Origin: UBA3839 sp963627995
GTDB lineage: Bacteria > Bacteroidota > Bacteroidia > Bacteroidales > Bacteroidaceae
Assembly: GCA_963627995.1 (NCBI GenBank)
Contig: CAVGCV010000028.1
Coordinates: forward strand, 1 to 21,336
DNA length: 21,336 nt
Direction of reading: 5' to 3'
Shown here: one piece after another, positions 16,618 to 21,336 of the stretch
How the letters are laid out: the number at the start of each line of letters is the position of its first letter
Numbering within the stretch: the stretch's first letter is position 1
Made by a program: the position numbers and the translations under genes
The notes under the pieces: model-generated
Databases searched by the model: none
What the model saw: the letters and a program-made list of their open reading frames with translations, nothing else
Told to the model about the DNA's origin: nothing

Positions 16618-18666
16618 ATGAAGTTGAAACATTATTTCCCAATCGTTGCCATGGCAATTACAGGAACAGCTTGCGTCAATAACCAGCAGGGCATTGGCAT
16701 CAAGGTAGAGAACATGAACGACAGTGTCGCGCCCGGCGCGGATTTCTATCAGTACGCTTGCGGCGGATGGATGAGGAACAATCCGCTGAAGCCCGAGTAC
16801 TCGCGCTTCGGCTCGTTCGACGCGCTGGCCGAGAACAACCGCGAACAAATCAAGGAGCTTATTCTCGGGCTGGCCAAGGAGCAGCACGAGAAGGGCAGCG
16901 TGGGGCAGAAGATAGGCGACCTCTACGCCCTGATGATGGACTCCACGCGCCAGAACAAGGAGGGCCATGCGCCCGTCAAGGCCGACCTCGCCGCCATCGA
17001 GGCGCTCGGCTCGCGCGAGGACGCCAAGCGCGTGATGGCGGAGAACGCGGTGAAGGGCGCGATGGGCCTGTGGTACACGGGAATCGGCGCCGACATGATG
17101 GACTCGAAGAACAACATGGTGGAGATTGGGCAGGACGGCCTGTCGATGGGGCAGAAGGAGTACTATCTGAGCGAGGACTCGGCCTTTGCCAAGATTCGCG
17201 AGGCGTTCAAGGCGCACGTGGTGAAGATGTTCCGCCTGGTGGGCGACGACGCGGCCGCGGCACAGCGCAAGATGGAGTCGGTGATGGCCATCGAGACGCG
17301 CATGGCGAAGGCTTCGAAGAACGCCGTCGAGCTGCGCGACCCGGCGGCGAACTACCACAAGATGACCTATGCCGACTTCAAGGCGCAGTACGCCGGCTAT
17401 GACTGGGACCAATACTTCCACCTCAACTTCATCGACGGGCTGAAAGACCTGTCGGTGGCGCAGCCCGAGGCCGTCAAGGAGGCGGTGGCCATCCTAAACG
17501 ACGCCGACATGCGCCAGCTGAAGGACTGGATGGAATGGACGCTCCTCGACGGGAACGCGCAGGTTCTTGGCGACGAGCTCTATGCGGAGAATTTCGACTT
17601 CTACCACCGCACGATGTCGGGGCAGCAGGAGCCGCAGCCACGCTGGAAGCGCAGCGTCTCCACCGTGAGCGGCACGCTCGGCGAGGCCGTCGGACAGCTC
17701 TACGTGGAAAAGCACTTCCCCGCCGAGAACAAGGCGCGCATGGAGAAGCTGGTGAAGAACCTGCAGGAGGCCCTCGCCGAGCGCATCGACGCGCAGGAGT
17801 GGATGAGCGACTCCACGAAGGCGTACGCCAAGGACAAGCTGGCGGCGTTCTATGTGAAGATTGGCTATCCGAACAAATGGAAGGACTACTCGAAGCTGGA
17901 AATCGACCCGGCGAAGAACCTGTATGAGAACATGCAGGCCGTGCGCCTGTGGGCCAAGAAGAAGCAGGCGGAGGAGAAGTACGGCAAGCCCGTCGACCCC
18001 GACGAATGGCACATGACCCCACAGACGGTGAACGCCTACTACAACCCGACGACCAACGAGATTTGCTTCCCCGCCGGCATCCTGCAATACCCGTTCTTCG
18101 ACATGACGGCCGACGACGCGTTCAACTACGGCGCCATCGGCGTGGTGATTGGCCACGAGATGACGCACGGATTCGACGACACGGGCCGCCAGTTCGACAA
18201 GGAGGGCAATTTCCGCGACTGGTGGGCGCAGGGCGACGGCGACAAGTTCAAGGCGCGCGCGCAGGTGATGAACGACTTCTTCTCGAACATCCAGGTGCTG
18301 CCCGGCCTGAAGGCCAACGGCGCGCTGACGCTGGGCGAGAACCTTGCCGACCACGGAGGCCTGCAGGTGGCCTACACCGCGTTCAAGAACGCGCAGAAGA
18401 AAGCCGAGGCCGAGGGCAAGGCGCCGCTGGAAGCGGTGGGCGGCCTCACGCCCGACCAGCGGTTCTTCCTGGCCTATGCGGGCGTCTGGGCCCAGAACGC
18501 CACCGAGGCGTCCATGCGCGACCTCACCGCCCGCGACACCCACTCGCTGGGCGAGTGGCGCGTGAACGGCGCGCTCCCGCACATCGACGCATGGTACGAG
18601 GCTTTCGGCATCACGGAGAAAGACCCCATGTTCATCCCCAAGGAAAAGCGCGTGGACATCTGGTAA
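16618..18666 (+). CDS. M13 family metallo-endopeptidase (PepO/neprilysin type), probable lipoprotein
   Basis: A 682-residue zinc endopeptidase. The start MKLKHYFPIVAMAITGTAC has a basic N-terminus, hydrophobic stretch and a possible lipobox ending at Cys19 (GTAC, not ideal), so it is exported and perhaps lipid-anchored. The M13 N-terminal domain begins at GADFYQYACGGWM. Zinc ligands are H513 and H517 with catalytic E514 in VIGHEMTHGFDD, and the third ligand E574 in the ENLADHGGL motif, with D578 supporting. The NAYYNP substrate-binding motif is present (residues about 477-482), as is the C-terminal CMD-less end (MFIPKEKRVDIW; family members often end in a CXXW box, here only W remains). It degrades peptides outside the cytoplasm. 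Stands alone with its own promoter and terminator. Confidence 0.95.
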   Translation: MKLKHYFPIVAMAITGTACVNNQQGIGIKVENMNDSVAPGADFYQYACGGWMRNNPLKPEYSRFGSFDALAENNREQIKELILGLAKEQHEKGSVGQKIGDLYALMMDSTRQNKEGHAPVKADLAAIEALGSREDAKRVMAENAVKGAMGLWYTGIGADMMDSKNNMVEIGQDGLSMGQKEYYLSEDSAFAKIREAFKAHVVKMFRLVGDDAAAAQRKMESVMAIETRMAKASKNAVELRDPAANYHKMTYADFKAQYAGYDWDQYFHLNFIDGLKDLSVAQPEAVKEAVAILNDADMRQLKDWMEWTLLDGNAQVLGDELYAENFDFYHRTMSGQQEPQPRWKRSVSTVSGTLGEAVGQLYVEKHFPAENKARMEKLVKNLQEALAERIDAQEWMSDSTKAYAKDKLAAFYVKIGYPNKWKDYSKLEIDPAKNLYENMQAVRLWAKKKQAEEKYGKPVDPDEWHMTPQTVNAYYNPTTNEICFPAGILQYPFFDMTADDAFNYGAIGVVIGHEMTHGFDDTGRQFDKEGNFRDWWAQGDGDKFKARAQVMNDFFSNIQVLPGLKANGALTLGENLADHGGLQVAYTAFKNAQKKAEAEGKAPLEAVGGLTPDQRFFLAYAGVWAQNATEASMRDLTARDTHSLGEWRVNGALPHIDAWYEAFGITEKDPMFIPKEKRVDIW

Positions 18667-18688
18667 CGCCCGCGCCCAACAATCACAC

Positions 18689-18733
18689 AAGGGCTGCACC
18701 CCTCCTGCGTACAGAGAGGGAGTGCAGCCCTTT
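18689..18733 (+). terminator. Terminator of the M13 peptidase gene
   Basis: AAGGGCTGCAC (18689-18699) pairs with GTGCAGCCCTT, with CCCTC/GAGGG pairing inside. A short T3 then CTCC follows. Good stem, weak T-run. Confidence 0.65.
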
Positions 18734-18767
18734 CTCCGTGCGCCCGGGAAACGCCCGCCGCGCCGCG

Positions 18768-18799
18768 TTTGCCGCTCGGCGGCTTTTTGCCTATCTTTG
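18768..18799 (+). promoter_or_regulatory. Promoter of the GH16 gene
   Basis: TTTG (18768-18771), a 20-bp spacer and TATCTTTG (18792-18799): one of the best matches in the window to the Bacteroidetes -33/-7 pattern. The leader is about 30 nt. Confidence 0.8.
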
Positions 18800-18834
18800 C
18801 AGAAAATTGTTTTACCAACCTAACGAATGGAACC

Positions 18835-19695
18835 ATGCACATGAACAGCAGACTTTTCTTCTCCATGCTGCTACTCGCAGCGTCGGCAACGGCATCGGCT
18901 CAAGGCGACGGCGACGGCTGGCAGCTGGTGTGGCACGACGAGTTCGACGGAACAGGGGCCATCGACGCCCGGCAGTGGAACACCGAGCAGGGCTTTGTGC
19001 GGAACGAGGAAGACCAGTGGTACCAGGCCGAGAACGCCTACCTGCAGGGCGGCCTGCTCGTCATCGAGGGCCGCATCGACAGCATCCCCAACCCCCGCTT
19101 CCGCCCGGGCAGCGCTTCGTGGACGACGGCGCGCCCCCATGCCCGCTACTCGTCGGCCAGCATCAACACGCGCGGCCGTTTCAGCTTCCGCTACGGGCGC
19201 ATGGAGTTGCGCGCCCGCATCCCCGCCGTTTGCGGAGCGTGGCCGGCCATCTGGACGCTGGGCGACGAGATGGAGTGGCCCTCGTGCGGGGAAATCGACG
19301 TGATGGAGTTCTACCAGATAGGCGGCAGGCCCCATCTCCTCGCAAACGCCGCGTGGGGCGACGACCGCCGCTACCACGCCGTATGGAACTCGAAGCGCGT
19401 CCCCTACAGCCATTTCCTGGAGAAGGACGCCGACTGGGGCGAGAAGTTCCACGTCTGGCGCATGGACTGGACGGAGGACTATGTCCGCATCTACCTCGAC
19501 GGCGAGCTGCTGAACGACATCGCCCTCTCCGCGACGCAGAACGGACGCATCGGACAGCATTCCAATCCGTTCCGACAGCCCCACTACATCCTGCTCAACC
19601 TCGCCATCGGCGGCATCAACGGGGGCGAGCCGCAGCCCGGGGCGTTCCCCATGCGCTACGAGGTGGACTACGTCCGGGTCTACCAGCGGAAGTAG
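18835..19695 (+). CDS. Secreted glycoside hydrolase family 16 enzyme (beta-glucanase/laminarinase type)
   Basis: A 286-residue enzyme with a signal peptide (MHMNSRLFFSMLLLAASATASAQ). The GH16 jelly roll begins at WQLVWHDEFDGTGAIDARQW. The catalytic motif GEIDVMEF carries the nucleophile E153, assisting D155 and acid/base E158. W-rich substrate-cleft segments are GAWPAIWTLG and WHVWRMDWTEDYVRIYLDG-like FHVWRMDW. It ends with the typical YEVDYVRVYQRK strand, so it is a single-domain enzyme without a binding module. The extra Met in EIDVME marks the beta-bulge active site seen in laminarinases. Expected substrates are beta-1,3 or mixed-linkage glucans. Start at 18835; ATG 18841 is equally possible. 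No SusC/SusD genes nearby. Confidence 0.94.
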   Translation: MHMNSRLFFSMLLLAASATASAQGDGDGWQLVWHDEFDGTGAIDARQWNTEQGFVRNEEDQWYQAENAYLQGGLLVIEGRIDSIPNPRFRPGSASWTTARPHARYSSASINTRGRFSFRYGRMELRARIPAVCGAWPAIWTLGDEMEWPSCGEIDVMEFYQIGGRPHLLANAAWGDDRRYHAVWNSKRVPYSHFLEKDADWGEKFHVWRMDWTEDYVRIYLDGELLNDIALSATQNGRIGQHSNPFRQPHYILLNLAIGGINGGEPQPGAFPMRYEVDYVRVYQRK

Positions 19696-19708
19696 CGGAC
19701 GACGGCAC

Positions 19709-19755
19709 GGCAAGCGGCGCGGCGGATTGACTTTCAATCCGCCGCGCCGCTTGCC
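19709..19755. terminator. Perfect 20-bp hairpin between GH16 and tRNA-Pro
   Basis: Positions 19709-19728 pair perfectly with 19736-19755 around the loop GACTTTC. It sits between the convergent GH16 gene and tRNA-Pro. Neither strand has a T-run after the stem, so it may act as a two-way 3' end barrier. Confidence 0.55.
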
Positions 19756-19758
19756 ATG

Positions 19759-19832
19759 TCGGGATGACTGGACTCGAACCAGCGACCACACGCCCCCCAG
19801 ACGTGTACGCTAACCAACTGCGCTACATCCCG
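19759..19832 (-). tRNA. tRNA-Pro (GGG)
   Basis: A 74-nt cloverleaf on the minus strand: acceptor CGGGATG/CATCCCG with the C1-G72 pair typical of tRNA-Pro, D stem GCGC/GCGT, anticodon stem CACGT/GCGTG with loop CTGGGGG (anticodon GGG), T stem GCTGG/CCAGT with loop TTCGAGT. Discriminator A; CCA not encoded. Confidence 0.94.
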
Positions 19833-19849
19833 TCTTCTGATTTGCGCGG

Positions 19850-19880
19850 CAAAGGTAGGGAGTTTTCGCGTAACAAGCAA
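19850..19880 (-). promoter_or_regulatory. Promoter of tRNA-Pro
   Basis: On the minus strand TTGC (19880-19877), a 19-bp spacer and TACCTTTG (19857-19850). The -7 box is identical to that of tRNA-Asn, and the spacing to the tRNA is similar (about 17 bp). Confidence 0.7.
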
Positions 19881-19997
19881 GCCCTTCGCCGTTTTTTGCA
19901 CAAAACAACGGCCACATTTGCTCTCCGGCCGGCAGAAGCAGGCGGCTCGGAGCGCAGGGCCGGGAAAAACGGACCCCGGCACGCCCCTCCGCGCACC

Positions 19998-20026
19998 GGA
20001 ATCCCGCCGGAATCCCGCCAGAATCC
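19998..20026. repeat. Short tandem repeat, 11-bp unit
   Basis: GGAATCCCGCC occurs twice in tandem (19998-20008, 20009-20019) followed by the partial copy AGAATCC. Nothing else is recognised in 19881-20082. Confidence 0.6.
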
Positions 20027-20082
20027 GTAAATCGGGTCATCGCGCCCATGATTGGGGTACAGGCGGAGCGCGGAGAAGCCTG

Positions 20083-20090
20083 TAACTTTG
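20083..20090 (+). promoter_or_regulatory. Putative -7 box of the CMD-cupin gene
   Basis: TAACTTTG matches TAnnTTTG. The leader to the ATG at 20190 would be about 93 nt, longer than for other genes here. No good -33 box is seen. Confidence 0.5.
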
Positions 20091-20189
20091 CGGCGTCAAA
20101 CAACAAAAAGCGAAACGACGACACCCTGATTGCGGACGACATCAAGGAAAGCCCCGGCTGACCCACGCACACCCATCCATATTAAAGCC

Positions 20190-21020
20190 ATGATGAAAAA
20201 CAACGTTTTACCAACTGCAATCCTCTGCATTGCGATTTCAACCACTGCCATGAGCCAGACAACCATCAAACAAACGGCTGGGCGAGACCAGCTCGGGGAC
20301 TTCGCCCCCAAATTCGCGGAACTCAACGACGACGTGCTTTTCGGACAAGTATGGAGCCGGACGGACAAGCTCGGACTGCGCGACCGGAGCATGATTACGG
20401 TGACGGCCCTGGTGAGCATGGGCTTGGCCGACAGCTCGCTGAAGCATCACCTGCAGGCGGCCAGGGACAACGGGGTCACACGGGCGGAAATGGCCGAGAT
20501 GCTCACCCACGTCGGCTTCTACGCCGGATGGCCGAAGGCGTGGGCCGCGTTCCGCATGGCCAAGGAGGTGTGGGGCGACGCCGGCGCGGCGGACGGCGAC
20601 GCCAAGGCCGCGTTCGAGCGCGAGATGCTCTTCCCGCTGGGGCAGCCGAACGACGCCTATGCCCGGCACTTCACCGGGCAGAGCTACATCGCGCCGCTCT
20701 CGTCGCGGCAGGTCGGCATCCACAACGTGACGTTCGAGCCGCGCTGCCGCAACAACTGGCACATCCACCACGCGTCGAGAGGCGGCGGGCAGATTCTCGT
20801 CTGCGTGGCCGGGCGCGGATGGTACCAGGAGTGGGGGAAGCCGGCGCAGCCGCTGGAGCCCGGCGACGTGGTGAACATTCCGGCGGAGGTGAAGCACTGG
20901 CACGGGGCGGCGGCCGACAGCTGGTTCGCCCACCTCGCGGTGGAAGTCCCGGGCGAGCAGACGGCCAACGAGTGGCTCGAGCCCGTGGACGACGCAGCCT
21001 ACGACCGGCTCGGGAAATAG
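20190..21020 (+). CDS. Exported carboxymuconolactone decarboxylase-like/cupin fusion protein
   Basis: A 276-residue protein with two domains. Residues 1-23 (MMKNNVLPTAILCIAISTTAMSQ) look like a signal peptide, so it is likely periplasmic, unusual for a CMD-type protein. Residues about 42-130 are CMD/AhpD-like: LRDRSMITVTALVSMG, SSLKHHLQAARDNGVT and EMLTHVGFYAGWPKAW; there is no AhpD CXXC pair, so it is not a thiol peroxidase of that kind. Residues about 175-255 are a cupin with H191 and H193 (NNWHIHHA), Gln201 at the usual Glu position, and PAEVKHWHG as motif 2. CMD-cupin fusions occur in many bacteria, without firm function for this type. The start at 20190 was chosen for the signal peptide (20193 is equivalent); the frame opens at 20130. 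Confidence 0.88.
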   Translation: MMKNNVLPTAILCIAISTTAMSQTTIKQTAGRDQLGDFAPKFAELNDDVLFGQVWSRTDKLGLRDRSMITVTALVSMGLADSSLKHHLQAARDNGVTRAEMAEMLTHVGFYAGWPKAWAAFRMAKEVWGDAGAADGDAKAAFEREMLFPLGQPNDAYARHFTGQSYIAPLSSRQVGIHNVTFEPRCRNNWHIHHASRGGGQILVCVAGRGWYQEWGKPAQPLEPGDVVNIPAEVKHWHGAAADSWFAHLAVEVPGEQTANEWLEPVDDAAYDRLGK

Positions 21021-21043
21021 GCGCGCGCCCATCAGCGGCAACC

Positions 21044-21076
21044 GGGGCATCGGCAACTGCGTGTTGCCGATGCCCC
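21044..21076 (+). terminator. Terminator hairpin of the CMD-cupin gene
   Basis: A perfect 14-bp stem GGGGCATCGGCAAC with its complement and loop TGCGT, 23 bp after the stop. A T4 run appears only 7 bp after the stem (TCCTGCGTTTT). Confidence 0.65.
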
Positions 21077-21223
21077 TCCTGCGTTTTGGAGAGCGCCCCC
21101 CTCCGTCCTGCGGCAAGGGGAGGCTTGGCAGCAGCAGTCCCCTGCCGCACGCGGCCAAGCGTTCGTCCGACGATTGCGCAAGTCGCTGCCTCACAGGCAT
21201 TTGTCCCTACGCGCGCTTTGCGC

Positions 21224-21336
21224 GGAAAACCTCCGCAGTGTTTTGCCCCGCGCTCCGCAGAGAAAATAAATTTCGTCCGCAGACGAAAATATTTTTCTCT
21301 GCGGAGGTTCCGGACGCTCCTCCGCAGTGTTTTTTA
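21224..21336 (+). repeat. 22-bp-periodic palindromic element, copy R4
   Basis: Decamers start at 21231, 21253, 21275, 21297 and 21320 (22, 22, 22, 23). They read CTCCGCAGTG, CTCCGCAGAG, GTCCGCAGAC, CTCTGCGGAG and CTCCGCAGTG. The first is of the type found only at the right end of the other copies, followed by TTTT as there. CTGCGGAGG pairs perfectly with CCTCCGCAG ahead of six T (21330-21335). The copy may continue past the window end. The rest of 21077-21223 shows nothing recognisable. Confidence 0.88.

Overview
The window looks like chromosomal DNA from a GC-rich member of the Bacteroidota, most likely order Bacteroidales (Prevotella-like); this is inference. The main evidence is at least ten gene starts preceded by TAnnTTTG or a close variant, the Bacteroidetes -7 element, often with TTTG/TTGG 19-20 bp upstream. 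Most starts lack a strong Shine-Dalgarno sequence. Family content fits too: a secreted GH2 enzyme with a DUF4982-type region, a secreted GH16 enzyme, an M13 peptidase lipoprotein and a DUF3828-like lipoprotein. There is no phage, insertion sequence, CRISPR array or rRNA.

Layout. Positions 1-465 hold no gene, one copy of a dispersed repeat, and a promoter/operator region. Positions 466-5062 form an oxidative-stress block: dps and katG (+), a convergent AraC-family regulator (-), then rubredoxin and a small cupin (-, one transcription unit). The 54-residue rubredoxin gene is easily missed. An MFS transporter (-) is divergent from an overlapping thiD-thiE-thiC operon (+; HMP kinase, thiamine-phosphate synthase, HMP-P synthase). 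A tRNA-Asn (-) follows. The rest is mostly single-gene units on the + strand, each with its own promoter-like site: a lipoprotein, a GH2 glycosidase, a YheS-like ABC-F ATPase, an M13 peptidase, a GH16 glucanase, a tRNA-Pro (-), and a secreted CMD-cupin fusion.

The most unusual structure is a dispersed intergenic element of about 110 bp present four times: 129-239 (+), 6502-6613 (+), 11506-11616 (-) and 21224-21336 (+). Each copy carries five decamers related to CTCCGCGGAG. Their start-to-start spacing is exactly 22, 22, 22 and 23 bp in all four copies, so the dyads lie about two helical turns apart. AT-rich, partly palindromic spacers separate the middle decamers, and the 3' end resembles a hairpin followed by a T-run. 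It fits no standard feature type: it could be a REP/MITE-like repeat, a multi-site protein-binding array, or a structured RNA/terminator.

A second theme is that several genes end in long, near-perfect hairpins lacking the T-run of a classical intrinsic terminator.
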